Shown here: positions 33,813 to 42,614 of the stretch, in pieces
Layout: the number at the start of each line of letters is the position of its first letter
Numbering within the stretch: position 1 is the first letter of the stretch
NCBI GenBank assembly: GCA_001464815.1
Contig: LNDW01000015.1
Span: 486,185 to 550,184 of the forward strand
DNA length: 64,000 nucleotides
Source of the DNA: Betaproteobacteria bacterium Ga0077527
Lineage (GTDB): Bacteria > Pseudomonadota > Gammaproteobacteria > Burkholderiales > SG8-41
Direction: 5' to 3'
Notes under the pieces: generated by a model
Told to the model about the DNA's origin: nothing
Database searches by the model: none
Seen by the model: the letters and a program-made list of their open reading frames with translations, nothing else
Program-made: the position numbers and the translations under genes

Positions 33813-34478
33813 CATACAGTCAGTCAGCGCGCCTACTATAGCATCAACGTCAAGGGCATGCACATCGTGGCCCTCGTTGTAGCCATAAGGCACGCAGAAC
33901 ACCGGACAACCGGCGGCACGGGCCGCCAGCACATCATTCCCGGAGTCGCCCACCATCAGCATGCGCGCCGGCACCACGCCGAAACGCTCGCAGGTGTGCA
34001 GCAGTTGCAACGGATCCGGCTTGCGTCGCGGCAGCGTATCGCCGGCAACCGTCAGCTCGAAAAATTCAGCCAGTCCCATCCGCTCCAGCAGTGGCAGCGT
34101 AAACGCCCCGGCCTTGTTGGTTACACAGGCCAGCCTGAAACCGGCGGCGCGCATCTGCTCGAGACCTTCGCGCACGCCGGGATAGATTGTGGTGAAACTT
34201 CCGTTGATGCCGGAGTAAACCTTTTCAAAAACCGGCAGCGCCTGCGCCAATGCCTCGGGGGGCACATGACCGTCGATGTCGCGGGCGAGCGCCCGCTCGA
34301 CCAGCCGCGGGATGCCCTTGCCGACAAAATTGCGCACCGTATCCAGCGGCAGGGTCTGCCTGCCCAACTCTTCAAGCATGCCGTTGGTGGCTGCGGCGAG
34401 ATCGGGAATGGTGTCGAGCAGGGTGCCGTCGAGGTCGATCATCACCGCCTCGATGGCGATCGGAAACTGTTTGTTCAT
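33792..34478 (-). CDS. gph: Phosphoglycolate phosphatase (HAD family)
   Basis: A 228-residue HAD hydrolase that removes phosphate from 2-phosphoglycolate, a product of DNA-repair or RuBisCO oxygenation. The nucleophile Asp15 and acid Asp17 are in DLDGTLLDT; motif II is CVTNKAGA (Thr near 119), Lys in RRKPDP near 152, and the last acidic motif MVGDSGNDVLAA near residues 174-185. It lies between rpe and trpE, the classic rpe-gph-trp order of proteobacteria. Confidence 0.94.
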   Translation of the reverse strand: MNKQFPIAIEAVMIDLDGTLLDTIPDLAAATNGMLEELGRQTLPLDTVRNFVGKGIPRLVERALARDIDGHVPPEALAQALPVFEKVYSGINGSFTTIYPGVREGLEQMRAAGFRLACVTNKAGAFTLPLLERMGLAEFFELTVAGDTLPRRKPDPLQLLHTCERFGVVPARMLMVGDSGNDVLAARAAGCPVFCVPYGYNEGHDVHALDVDAIVGALTDCMPLIQKI

Positions 34479-34520
34479 CGGATATTCAGGTTTGTGGGCG
34501 GCGGCAGCGCCGCCGGCGAA

Positions 34521-35183
34521 TCAGGCCGGGGCCAGTTTCCCGCGCATGGCGGCAATCACCGCCTTGTAGTCCTTCTGGCCAAAAATCGCCGAACCGGCGA
34601 CAAAGGTGTCGGCGCCTGCGCTGGCGATCGCCGCGATGTTGTCGACCTTGACCCCGCCATCGACCTCGAGCCAGACCTCGCGTCCGCTGGCGGCGATACG
34701 CCGGCGCACCTCGCTAATCTTGGCCAGCGCCCCCGGGATGAAGGACTGGCCTCCGAAACCGGGGTTGACCGACATGATCAATACCAGGTCAAGCTTGTCG
34801 AGGGTGTGATCCAGGTAATGCAGCGGAGTCGCCGGATTGAACACCAGGCCGGCCCTGCAGCCGCTGTCCTTGATCAGGCCGATCGTACGGTCAATATGCT
34901 CGGAAGCCTCGGGGTGGAATGAAATGATGTCGGCGCCCGCCCTGGCAAAATCCGGAATGATGCGATCCACCGGCTTCACCATCAGATGCACATCGATCGG
35001 CACCTGGACATGCGGACGTATCGCCTCACAGACCAGCGGCCCGATGGTCAGGTTCGGCACGTAATGGTTGTCCATCACGTCGAAATGAATCAGGTCGGCG
35101 CCGGCCGCGACCACGGCATTTACCTCCTCGCCCAGGCGGGCAAAATCCGCGGAAAGAATGCTGGGCGCGATACGCTGGATCAT
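34521..35183 (-). CDS. rpe: Ribulose-phosphate 3-epimerase
   Basis: Rpe interconverts ribulose 5-phosphate and xylulose 5-phosphate in the pentose phosphate and Calvin pathways. The 220-residue TIM barrel starts [16 protein letters not shown] and has the metal/active-site residues in [12 protein letters not shown] (near 35-46), VHLMV (near 67), SVNPGFGGQ (near 142) and EVDGGV (near 177). The ATG at 35183 is the family start. It leads the minus-strand rpe-gph-trpEGDC-coq7 series. Confidence 0.97.
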   Translation of the reverse strand: MIQRIAPSILSADFARLGEEVNAVVAAGADLIHFDVMDNHYVPNLTIGPLVCEAIRPHVQVPIDVHLMVKPVDRIIPDFARAGADIISFHPEASEHIDRTIGLIKDSGCRAGLVFNPATPLHYLDHTLDKLDLVLIMSVNPGFGGQSFIPGALAKISEVRRRIAASGREVWLEVDGGVKVDNIAAIASAGADTFVAGSAIFGQKDYKAVIAAMRGKLAPA

Positions 35184-35293
35184 GTCAACGTCTTCCGATG
35201 ATGGAATGCTGATTTTACCCGTTATTCCGCGGCGGTCAGCGGCGCTGCCCGCGGCAACTTCCGCCATCGTGCGGGCGATGCGAGAATACAGGC

Positions 35294-35686
35294 ATGGACA
35301 CCAGACAGACTTCGCGGCAATACCAGATCAGCGTCACACCTCAAGCCCGTTTCATTCCCGGGCACTCGAGCGCTGAAGCAGGGCGTTATGCATTCGCCTA
35401 CACCATCACCATCACCAACACCGGTAACGTCGCAGCCCAACTGATCAGCCGGCACTGGATCATCACCGACGCCAACAACGTGGTACAGGAGGTCAAAGGC
35501 CAGGGCGTGGTCGGGGCGCAGCCGATGCTCAAGCCCGGCGAAAGTTTCGAATACAGCAGTGGCTCGGTGCTGGCGACTCCGGTAGGCACCATGCGCGGCA
35601 GCTACCAGATGGTGGCCGAGGATGGCACCCGCTTCGACGCAGATATCCCTGAGTTCGCGCTGTCGGCGCCGCGCGTATTGCACTGA
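35294..35686 (+). CDS. apaG: ApaG domain protein (Co2+/Mg2+ efflux-associated)
   Basis: A 130-residue, single-domain immunoglobulin-like fold protein. The family segments [20 protein letters not shown] and the glycine-rich [23 protein letters not shown] are present. ApaG is linked to Co2+/Mg2+ tolerance genetically; its biochemical role is not settled. It is divergent from rpe (110 bp between the starts) and stands alone. Confidence 0.95.
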   Translation: MDTRQTSRQYQISVTPQARFIPGHSSAEAGRYAFAYTITITNTGNVAAQLISRHWIITDANNVVQEVKGQGVVGAQPMLKPGESFEYSSGSVLATPVGTMRGSYQMVAEDGTRFDADIPEFALSAPRVLH

Positions 35687-35775
35687 AGCGCATGTCCCTG
35701 CGCGGCAACTTTTACCGCTTCGATGATGCGCCGGAGGGTGGCAAGTTCCGGCTGACTGCCATGAAAAACCGCCGC

Positions 35776-35898
35776 TCAGGAAGGACCAGGGGGGTCCGGA
35801 TCGTCGTCTTCATGGCGCGGCCACGTCCACCAGACGATGCCGACGAGCAGTGAAACCGCAACCGCAATCTCAATCAACAACCAGACCAGTCCACTCAT
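35776..35898 (-). CDS. Putative 40-residue single-pass membrane protein
   Basis: The frame runs from an ATG at 35898 to a TGA at 35776. Residues 4-24 form one hydrophobic helix (VWLLIEIAVAVSLLVGIVWW), followed by the very polar tail TWPRHEDDDPDPPGPS. This clean membrane/tail pattern is unlike a random frame. An AAAGG lies upstream at somewhat long spacing. It is divergent from mltA, with 30 bases between the starts. I do not know its function; it may be a small accessory membrane protein. A competing plus-strand frame across the same bases looks less protein-like. Confidence 0.5.
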   Translation of the reverse strand: MSGLVWLLIEIAVAVSLLVGIVWWTWPRHEDDDPDPPGPS

Positions 35899-35928
35899 CG
35901 CCGCACAACCTTTTACGGGAATTTGTTG

Positions 35929-37179
35929 ATGTACAAGACGGACTTTAACAAAACCGCGTGGCGTTCCGCCTTCGGCCTGATGCTGACGCTGGTTCTGCTG
36001 GCCTGCAGCAGCACCAGCGAAAAACCGCAGTTGCCGCCTGATCCTTCCGCCAGACCGGCAGCACCTGTTGCTGAAAGCACATCCGCCCCTGCGCCGCCGC
36101 CGGCACAAACCCAGACGCTGGCCGGCAATCACCTGCGCCGTGCGCAGTGGGCCGATCTGCCCGGCTGGCAGGATGACGACCAGGCCGCGGCCTGGGGTGC
36201 CTTGCTGACCAGTTGCAGCACGCTGCGCCACCAGGAAGCCTGGCGTGCGGTCTGCGCCGATGCCGCCGCCCTCGCCAGACCCGATCGTGCCGAGGTGCGG
36301 CGTTTTTTTGAAACACGGTTCCTGCCTTATCGTTTGGTGCAGGCCGATGGCGGCAGCGAGGGTCTGGCCACGGGTTATTACGAGCCGCTGTTGCGCGGCA
36401 GCCGCACGCCGACAGCACGCCATCGCTTCCCGGTCTATGGCACCCCGGATGACCTGCTGGTCGTAGACCTGCCGGCCTTCAACGCCGAGCCACGCGACTC
36501 GCGCGCCCGGGCAAGGCTCGATGGCCGCCGCATCGTGCCGTATTACGAGCGCTCGCAGATCGAATCTCCGGCCTCGCCGCTGCGCGGCCGCGAAATCGCC
36601 TGGGTCGAGGATCCGGTCGAACTGTTTTTCCTGCAGATCCAGGGTTCGGGTCGCCTCGAACTCGAAGGCGGCGGCGTGATGCGTGTCGGCTTCGCCGACC
36701 ACAACGGACACCCCTACCGCTCTATCGGCCGCCTGCTGATCGACCGTGGCGAACTGGCACCGGAACGCGCGTCGATGCAGGGGATCAAGGCATGGGCGCA
36801 AAAAAATCCGGCCAAATTGCGCGAAGTGCTCGATTTCAACCCGCGATACGTGTTTTTCCGAGAACTGCCACCGGGACTCGACGGTCCGCTGGGTGCGCAG
36901 GGTGTGCCACTTACTGCGCGCCGGTCCATTGCCGCGGATCCGCGCTTTGTACCGCTGGGTGCGCCGGTATTCCTAGCCACCACCTGGCCGCTGTCGAACC
37001 GGCCGCTCAACCAGCTGATGCTCGCCCAGGATACCGGCTCGGCCATCCGCGGCGCGGTGCGCGCCGACTTTTTCTGGGGTTACGGCGACGAAGCCGGGCG
37101 CGAAGCCGGGCGCATGAAACAATCGCTGCGCATGTGGTTGCTACTGCCGCGCAATTACCCGGTCAGCGGCGTCGAATAA
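35929..37179 (+). CDS. mltA: Membrane-bound lytic murein transglycosylase A
   Basis: MltA cleaves glycan strands of peptidoglycan to 1,6-anhydro-muropeptides, the substrate stream that AnmK (22906) later recycles. This 416-residue lipoprotein has a lipobox ending LLAC at Cys26, a Pro/Ala-rich linker to about residue 60, the MltA core with ATGYYEPLLRGSR near residue 146 and LQIQGSGRLEL, and the C-terminal 3D domain with AQDTGSAIRGAVRADFFWG and GDEAG, carrying the catalytic Asp. The ATG at 35929 is preferred; TTG codons six bases upstream could also start it. Confidence 0.95.
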   Translation: MYKTDFNKTAWRSAFGLMLTLVLLACSSTSEKPQLPPDPSARPAAPVAESTSAPAPPPAQTQTLAGNHLRRAQWADLPGWQDDDQAAAWGALLTSCSTLRHQEAWRAVCADAAALARPDRAEVRRFFETRFLPYRLVQADGGSEGLATGYYEPLLRGSRTPTARHRFPVYGTPDDLLVVDLPAFNAEPRDSRARARLDGRRIVPYYERSQIESPASPLRGREIAWVEDPVELFFLQIQGSGRLELEGGGVMRVGFADHNGHPYRSIGRLLIDRGELAPERASMQGIKAWAQKNPAKLREVLDFNPRYVFFRELPPGLDGPLGAQGVPLTARRSIAADPRFVPLGAPVFLATTWPLSNRPLNQLMLAQDTGSAIRGAVRADFFWGYGDEAGREAGRMKQSLRMWLLLPRNYPVSGVE

Positions 37180-37216
37180 CACAAACCGCGCGGTTCAGCG
37201 GCTGTGGGAAAGGCGG

Positions 37217-38974
37217 TCAAAGATCAGAGAGACGCAGCTTGGCCAGTCCGGCGCCGCTCTGCTCGAACTTCAGGATGGCTTCCGCGGTCAGGGGCTCACT
37301 GACGTGCAGGCCCTGCACCCGTTCGCAACCCAGACCGAGCAGCGCAATGACCGTCTGACCATCGTTGACACCTTCGGCGGTCAACCGCAGACCGAGGTCC
37401 CGGGCCAGCCGCACCAGAGCCTTGACCAGCCGCGCATGGGTTTCCGAACGCTGCATGTCGGCAACAAACTTTGCGCTCAGTTTCAGCTCATCAAACGGCA
37501 ACTGCGCCAGATTGCCGATTGATGACGCGCCGGTGGCGAAACCGTCAATGCCCAGGCGCACACCCATGCGCTTGATCCGGGCCAGAACCACCTGCACCGG
37601 CTCCACTGCATCGGCGATCGCCGATTCATGGATGCCGATCACCAGCCGTCCCGGTGGAACACCCCAGGTGCGCAGCGTGCGTTCGACGAACTCCGGAAAG
37701 TCCGGCTGTGTCAGGCCGCTTGCCGTGACTTTCAGACCGAGCTTGCACTGCAGGCCCGCACGCGCGAAGTCGGCGCTCTGGCGCATCGCGTTGTTGAATA
37801 TCCACCAGGTCAGCTCGCGTGCGACCCCGGCGGTCTCCGCGGTCTGCATCGCCACCGCTTCGCTGATTTCGCCCAGTTCCGCATCGTTCCAGCTCAACTG
37901 GCATTCGAGGCCGCCAATATGGCCGGTACCGGCATCAAGCTGTGGTTCAAAGACCAGCGCCAACGTGCCCTGCTCCAGCGCAAGCCGCAGGCGCGCTTCA
38001 AGACGCATCTGCCGCGCCTCGACCTCCCCCTGGGCCGGATCATAGACTGCGGTACGGTCGGATGAAGCACGCGCCGCGCGTCCGGCCAGCTTGGCGTTGC
38101 GCACCAGGGTCTGCGGGTCTTCACCGTGCTCGGGATAAACGGCAATGCCGATCACGGTGTCGGTATCGTAAGAACGGTCGCCAAGCGGAATCGGCGCCGT
38201 CAAAGCCCCAAGCACCTTGTTCGCGGCAAGTATCGCTACACCTTCGCCGGCGATGCGCGGCAGCAGGCAGGCAAACTGGTCACGGCTGACGCGCCCCAGC
38301 TGATCCTGTTTGCGAAGCACGCCTTCGCGCATGCGTCGCGTCACCCGCAGCATGAAGGCTTCGCCCTTCTGCATGCCCAGCTGACGGTCGATTTGCTCGG
38401 TCTTGCCCACCTGCAGCAGCAGCAAGGCGAGGTTCTTGCCTTCCTGCCGGTGGCTTTCGATGGTGGTGCGGAACTGCTCCATGAACGCCGCATATTCCGG
38501 CGTCGGCAGCGTGCGCACCACACCACCTTCGTCCTGGCCACGCGCGGCGAGCGAGGCCAGAAGGGCGAGTTGCAGGAAATTGAAACGTTGCACGGCGAGC
38601 AGCGCTTCGCTGCAGCTTTCGGGCTCGGCCTCCATCAGGCGCAGCGCCCCGCGTGTCAAAGCGGCCTGCAGGCGCTGACAGTCACGGCGCATGCGCTCCA
38701 GCGGCTCGGCCTCTGCATCGAGGGCCCATTCACCGAGAGCGCCGATGATCGCGTCGGAGGAGGACGACGAAAAAGCCCCGTCGAGTCCGCCCGCAGCCGG
38801 TACAAAAAGATCGGGCGCGCGATCACGCACATCGCGGTAGAGCCCGGCCACCATCGCAAGGGTGTCCGCACCGGCACTGAACTCCTCGGCCAGCCGCCGC
38901 GTCAATGCCTCAAGGCTTGGCACACCCTCGGCAGGCGGTTCAGAGGAAGAATTCGGAGGGATCGATGGGGACAC
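37217..38974 (-). CDS. Degenerate GGDEF-EAL domain protein
   Basis: A 585-residue soluble protein. An N-terminal helical region (about 1-150) of unknown type precedes a GGDEF-like domain whose signature reads SRDQF, so it should not make c-di-GMP. The C-terminal EAL-like domain starts FEPQLDAGTGHIGGLECQLSW, with GLEC where EAL is expected, and DGFATG in place of DDFGTG, although Lys (ELKLS), Glu (AEGV) and Gln (VQGLHVSEPL) positions remain. It is therefore probably a c-di-GMP receptor or protein-interaction module, not an active enzyme. I start it at the GTG at 38974, preceded by GGAG inside the previous gene; this overlaps that gene by 35 bases. A GTG at 39013 would add 13 residues. Confidence 0.85.
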   Translation of the reverse strand: MSPSIPPNSSSEPPAEGVPSLEALTRRLAEEFSAGADTLAMVAGLYRDVRDRAPDLFVPAAGGLDGAFSSSSSDAIIGALGEWALDAEAEPLERMRRDCQRLQAALTRGALRLMEAEPESCSEALLAVQRFNFLQLALLASLAARGQDEGGVVRTLPTPEYAAFMEQFRTTIESHRQEGKNLALLLLQVGKTEQIDRQLGMQKGEAFMLRVTRRMREGVLRKQDQLGRVSRDQFACLLPRIAGEGVAILAANKVLGALTAPIPLGDRSYDTDTVIGIAVYPEHGEDPQTLVRNAKLAGRAARASSDRTAVYDPAQGEVEARQMRLEARLRLALEQGTLALVFEPQLDAGTGHIGGLECQLSWNDAELGEISEAVAMQTAETAGVARELTWWIFNNAMRQSADFARAGLQCKLGLKVTASGLTQPDFPEFVERTLRTWGVPPGRLVIGIHESAIADAVEPVQVVLARIKRMGVRLGIDGFATGASSIGNLAQLPFDELKLSAKFVADMQRSETHARLVKALVRLARDLGLRLTAEGVNDGQTVIALLGLGCERVQGLHVSEPLTAEAILKFEQSGAGLAKLRLSDL

Positions 38975-40184
38975 TGCCCTGCTCCAGAGTACGCTTGATG
39001 CGATAGGGAACACCCGGTGAGGCCTTCGGTTCCTGCGCCAGATCGAGTATCAGCTGCGGCCGCAACGGATTGCCCTTGGCGTCCAGCACCACCATCACCC
39101 GCGGCAGCAGTCGGCGAACCATGTTCTGTGCGATGACGATGCCGATCTCCCCCGAATTCATTTCGACCAGCGCCCCCACCGGAAAAATGCCGATGCACTG
39201 CACGAACTGCTCGACCAGCGGCCCATCAAACAGCGTGTTGCGGGAATTGTAGAGCTGGTTCAGCGCGTTCGACGGCGAATACACTTCGCCGTAGGCCCGG
39301 TTGTGGATCATCGCATCAAAACAGTCGATCAGTCCGGCAATCGATCCGAAAAGCCCGATCTGCTCGCCCTTCAGTCCCTGCGCATAGCCGCTGCCGTCGT
39401 AACGCTCATGGTGCAACGCCGCCAGCGCCGGCAGTTCCGGCGGCAGTCCCGGCGTATCGCGCAGGATCGCCACCGAATGCGCTAAATGGCTGCGGCAGAG
39501 CATGACTTCGGTTTTGGTCAGCGGTCCGTTCTTGTTGACCACCTCCTCGGGGATCGCGGTCATGCCGACATCCTGAAGCAGGCCGAGCATGCCGAGCAGG
39601 TCGAGCTGGTCGCGCGGCATCTGCAGGAAACGCCCGAAAGTCAGCATGTAGATCGAAACACCAAAGGCGCGGTCCAGGGCATGTCCTCCCTTGTCCTTCA
39701 GCTTTGCGAGCAGCATCATCGCGTCGGGATTGCGCACCACGCTGTCGGTCATGTTGCTGACCGCCTCCTGCACACGCGGCGCGTCGAGCGCCTTGCCGGC
39801 CTCGACATTGCTCATGATTTCCTTGAGCACCACCTCGGTCTTTTTCTGCGCAGTCTTCGCCACCGGCAGCTCTTCATCGACAGTCGACTGCTCGCGGTAG
39901 GTGACGCGGGTCTTGATCGCAGTCAGCACACTGGGGCCCCGCGGCGGCGGAATCCGCGGCGGCCCGCCGATGTCCCCGGTCAGCAACTGGCTGCGATCCG
40001 GCAGGTCAGGCCCCTTGTCGAGGTCGATATAGACTTTTTTGCAGTATTTTTTCAGCGCCGCGAGCTGCTGGTCGTTGCTGAGTATGAAACCCTGGTACAT
40101 GAACGGTGTTTCCGTCCATGGGCGATCCAGGTCGGAAACAAATACGCCGAACTCAAGCTGGTCTACGGGGACTTCTTTTTTCAT
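38940..40184 (-). CDS. DUF3391 / HD-GYP-like protein with altered metal site
   Basis: A 414-residue protein with an N-terminal DUF3391-type domain (residues 1-60, VPVDQLEFGVFVSDLDRPW) and a C-terminal HD-GYP-like domain (about 155-340). The late motif HHERYDGSGY (258-267), His233 and Asp287 are kept. The HD pair is Gln-Asp (GLLQDVGM, 204-205), and the first metal histidine of the usual H-x3-V motif aligns with Arg172. HD-GYP enzymes hydrolyse c-di-GMP with two or three metals; with two histidines gone, activity is doubtful. It lies between an MBL phosphodiesterase-like gene and the degenerate GGDEF-EAL gene, all in one direction. Confidence 0.88.
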   Translation of the reverse strand: MKKEVPVDQLEFGVFVSDLDRPWTETPFMYQGFILSNDQQLAALKKYCKKVYIDLDKGPDLPDRSQLLTGDIGGPPRIPPPRGPSVLTAIKTRVTYREQSTVDEELPVAKTAQKKTEVVLKEIMSNVEAGKALDAPRVQEAVSNMTDSVVRNPDAMMLLAKLKDKGGHALDRAFGVSIYMLTFGRFLQMPRDQLDLLGMLGLLQDVGMTAIPEEVVNKNGPLTKTEVMLCRSHLAHSVAILRDTPGLPPELPALAALHHERYDGSGYAQGLKGEQIGLFGSIAGLIDCFDAMIHNRAYGEVYSPSNALNQLYNSRNTLFDGPLVEQFVQCIGIFPVGALVEMNSGEIGIVIAQNMVRRLLPRVMVVLDAKGNPLRPQLILDLAQEPKASPGVPYRIKRTLEQGSVPIDPSEFFL

Positions 40185-40262
40185 TATTGGGGCAAGGGCG
40201 CCGGATCGCCTGCATGACCGCCGAATTGTCAGGCCGGCGCGCCACGCGCGCAAGGTACCGGC

Positions 40263-41033
40263 TTAGAAGTCGAAGACCTGATTGTTGTGCAAAAGACGGG
40301 GGGGCACAGGCGTATCGAGCTCCTCGATTTCCTGCATGGTCAACTCGATTTCGCTGGGCTTGAGATGGGTGATGTAGACCTCCACCGGGCGCTTGAGCTT
40401 GGCCAGCTCCTCGCCAAGCATCGACGGGCACAAATGCAGCGCCAGTTCGGCAAGCCGGCGGTCCTTGTCGGAAAAGGCGGTCTCGATGATCAGGTATTTC
40501 AGGTTTTCGATGCCATTGACGATTTCCCACAAGGCGTCGTTGGGACCGGTATCACCACTGAACACCAGGCTGCCCTTGCCGCTCTCCAGCCAGTAACCCA
40601 CCGCGGGCACCGTGTGCACCGCGGGCAGCGCGGTGATGCGGCGGCCACCACCGATGTCGATGACATTGCCGACCGCCAGCGCCTCGTAGCACATGAACGG
40701 CTCCTGCGGCGTCGGAATCACCGAGAAGTCGGGCCAGATATCCCAGTTGAACAGGTTTTTTTTCAGGATTTCGATGGTCTGCGGTGTGGCATGCACCGTC
40801 AGCGGCCTGGCACGCAGCCCGCCAACCGAATCCAGAATGAAGGCGATCGAATCGACATGGTCGAGATGTGAATGTGTCACGAAAACATGGTCGATCATCG
40901 CCAGTTCCGGCAGTGACAATTCGCCGACCCCGGTGCCGGCATCAATCAGGATGTCGTTGTCGAGCAAAAAAGACGTGGTGCGGTGCTGCTGCCCGCCGAT
41001 GCTGCCCGAACAGCCGAGAATACGCAGTCGCAT
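40263..41033 (-). CDS. MBL-fold, class II 3',5'-cyclic-nucleotide-phosphodiesterase-like protein
   Basis: A 256-residue metallo-beta-lactamase-fold hydrolase. The metal motif THSHLDH (His54, His56, Asp58, His59) is intact, further ligands are supplied by AVHTVPAVGYW, FSGDTG and a late THLKPSE. The start RILGCSGSIGG and overall layout match class II cAMP phosphodiesterase-like members of this fold, though RNase Z-like functions cannot be excluded. It is followed 78 bp later by the HD-GYP-like gene, so the trio may form one nucleotide-signalling operon. Confidence 0.82.
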   Translation of the reverse strand: MRLRILGCSGSIGGQQHRTTSFLLDNDILIDAGTGVGELSLPELAMIDHVFVTHSHLDHVDSIAFILDSVGGLRARPLTVHATPQTIEILKKNLFNWDIWPDFSVIPTPQEPFMCYEALAVGNVIDIGGGRRITALPAVHTVPAVGYWLESGKGSLVFSGDTGPNDALWEIVNGIENLKYLIIETAFSDKDRRLAELALHLCPSMLGEELAKLKRPVEVYITHLKPSEIELTMQEIEELDTPVPPRLLHNNQVFDF

Positions 41034-41235
41034 GGCCGGTACCCGTCAGCAGCCGACGCCAAGAACAGGCAGCACGGAAAAAACATGGTTTGGCGTCAGC
41101 ATAATGGAGGTATCGGGCAACACAATCGCTGTGGGATATTGCTGCAATGTGCATTACTGAGTGGTGACTGCGGCACGTTGCCGCCATTGCATTTTAACCC
41201 AAAGGATTTTTCCGCCGGCGGCGCTCGAACGCTGT

Positions 41236-41832
41236 TCAGTCGTTTAATTCGAGCAAAATGCGGCTTTTTACCGCCTGCTGATCGCGAAGGGCGGGGGAAA
41301 AAACCACGGTAAGCAGTTGACTGCGCAGGGCAGGCTCGACCGGTTGGCCAGCGGATGCGGATACCAGTTCCACCACATGGCCGCGCGCATCAATGGTCAG
41401 CCACAGCCGCAGCGGACCGCCGCCTGACGGACGGGGCAGGGATAGCGGTGCCTGCGGTTGCGGATAACGATCGAGCTCCCTCGCCTGGTAAATCCGCTGA
41501 TCGGTAATGCCGCTGCCCGCCTGCAGCGTATCCGATGGCGCGCCGTCACGCCGTTCTGGCTGCGCCGGCGATGAGTTCAAGGCATGGCGGGACCAGGGCA
41601 CAGGAAGGGCGGTGACCGTGGCCTTTTCCAAAACCGCATCGTCGGCATGCAGCGGCATCACCGCCAGTTCTGCGTGCAGCGGCGCGGAAGGCAGGGAAAA
41701 TTGCGGGGGGCGTCCGCCAAAACCGAGATCGGCAATCAGCAGATGCAGCAGCAGCGAGCCAGCCAGCGCCAACGCACCCCGCCGCCAGGGCAATGGCGGT
41801 TGGGCGATCAGGCTGCTCGTGCTGCCCCTCAT
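41236..41832 (-). CDS. TonB-like energy transducer
   Basis: A 198-residue protein with one N-terminal transmembrane segment (about residues 18-36), a linker, and a C-terminal TonB-like domain (about 115-198: YQARELDRYPQPQAPLSL, LRLWLTIDARGHVV, KSRILLELN). It probably spans the periplasm and may couple proton-motive force to outer-membrane transport or act in envelope assembly. No exbB/exbD are adjacent. The linker lacks the long Pro-Lys/Pro-Glu repeats of classical TonB. It begins 8 bp after the dsbC stop, so it is likely co-transcribed. Confidence 0.78.
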   Translation of the reverse strand: MRGSTSSLIAQPPLPWRRGALALAGSLLLHLLIADLGFGGRPPQFSLPSAPLHAELAVMPLHADDAVLEKATVTALPVPWSRHALNSSPAQPERRDGAPSDTLQAGSGITDQRIYQARELDRYPQPQAPLSLPRPSGGGPLRLWLTIDARGHVVELVSASAGQPVEPALRSQLLTVVFSPALRDQQAVKSRILLELND

Positions 41833-41840
41833 CGCCGCAC

Positions 41841-42569
41841 TCAGCGCAAAGCCGACAGCGCCTGCTCTATCTTGTCAGCCGGCACATAACCGCCAATCTG
41901 CTGGCCGTTGGCGAGATACACCGCCGGGGTGCCGCGCACACCAAAGCGTTGCGCCAGCGCCTGGTTTTCCTCGATCGGGGTGGTGCATGCCCGTGGTGCC
42001 GCGGCAGGCTGCGCGGTGCGGCTCATCAGCTCGTCCCAGGCTTTGGCACGGTCTTTCGAACACCAAACCGCTCTCGATTTCTCGTTGGAATCAGCCGACA
42101 GTATCGGCAGCAGGAAGGTATAGACAGTGACGTCGTTGATCTTGTTCAGCTCGCGCTGCAAATCCCGGCAATAACCGCAGTTTGGGTCTTCGAAGGTATA
42201 GATCACCCGGCGGCCGTTGCCGCGCACCCGCTTGATCGCATTGCCCTGGGCCTTGGCCAGCGCGACGGTCGCAATCTGGTCGCGGCGCTCGCGGGTCAGG
42301 TTGCGTTCCTGCGGCGTGCGCAGGTCGAACAGGTTGCCGGTCATCAGCCAGCCCAGTTTCTCGTCGGTATAGACCACCTGGCCGTCGAAAACCACCTCAT
42401 AGATGCCGGGGAAAGGTGTCTTCGTCACCGCCTCGATTTTCATGTCGGGGAAACGCGTCTGAAAACCCTTACGCACGACATCTTCGCTGGCAACAACACC
42501 AGCGCTCCAGACAATGGCCATGCACAGGGCGGCTATTCTCGGGAAATTCATCAACTGATTCATCAACAT
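41841..42569 (-). CDS. dsbC: Periplasmic disulfide isomerase DsbC
   Basis: DsbC reshuffles wrong disulfide bonds in periplasmic proteins. This 242-residue protein has an N-terminal signal peptide (hydrophobic to about residue 28), an N-terminal dimerisation domain, and the thioredoxin domain with active site CGYC (Cys131, Cys134) and the cis-proline loop RGTPAVYL near 216-223; the second cysteine pair (WCSK, ACTTP) is also present. GGAAAG precedes the first ATG; ATG codons 2 and 6 residues later are alternatives. The dsbC/ubiH pairing is common in Betaproteobacteria. Confidence 0.94.
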   Translation of the reverse strand: MLMNQLMNFPRIAALCMAIVWSAGVVASEDVVRKGFQTRFPDMKIEAVTKTPFPGIYEVVFDGQVVYTDEKLGWLMTGNLFDLRTPQERNLTRERRDQIATVALAKAQGNAIKRVRGNGRRVIYTFEDPNCGYCRDLQRELNKINDVTVYTFLLPILSADSNEKSRAVWCSKDRAKAWDELMSRTAQPAAAPRACTTPIEENQALAQRFGVRGTPAVYLANGQQIGGYVPADKIEQALSALR

Positions 42570-42614
42570 GTCATCTTTCCGCAGGCTGACCCGCTGTCTT
42601 CAACTCTAAACAAA

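Noticed and set aside
33399..34922. 507-codon plus-strand open frame
   Set aside because: It runs antisense across trpE, gph and rpe, which have clear motifs; the translation is His/Gln/Arg/Gly-rich as expected for a GC-rich antisense frame.
35693..35851. Plus-strand frame of 52 codons starting MSLRGNFYRFDD after apaG
   Set aside because: No ribosome-binding site and an Arg/Pro-rich second half that overlaps the better minus-strand membrane micropeptide.
37185..37196. Palindrome AACCGCGCGGTT between mltA and the GGDEF-EAL gene
   Set aside because: Too short and with no loop or U run, so not a convincing terminator or operator on its own.
41034..41235. Gap between the TonB-like gene and the MBL-fold gene
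   Set aside because: No gene, hairpin with U run or repeat that I could support was found.
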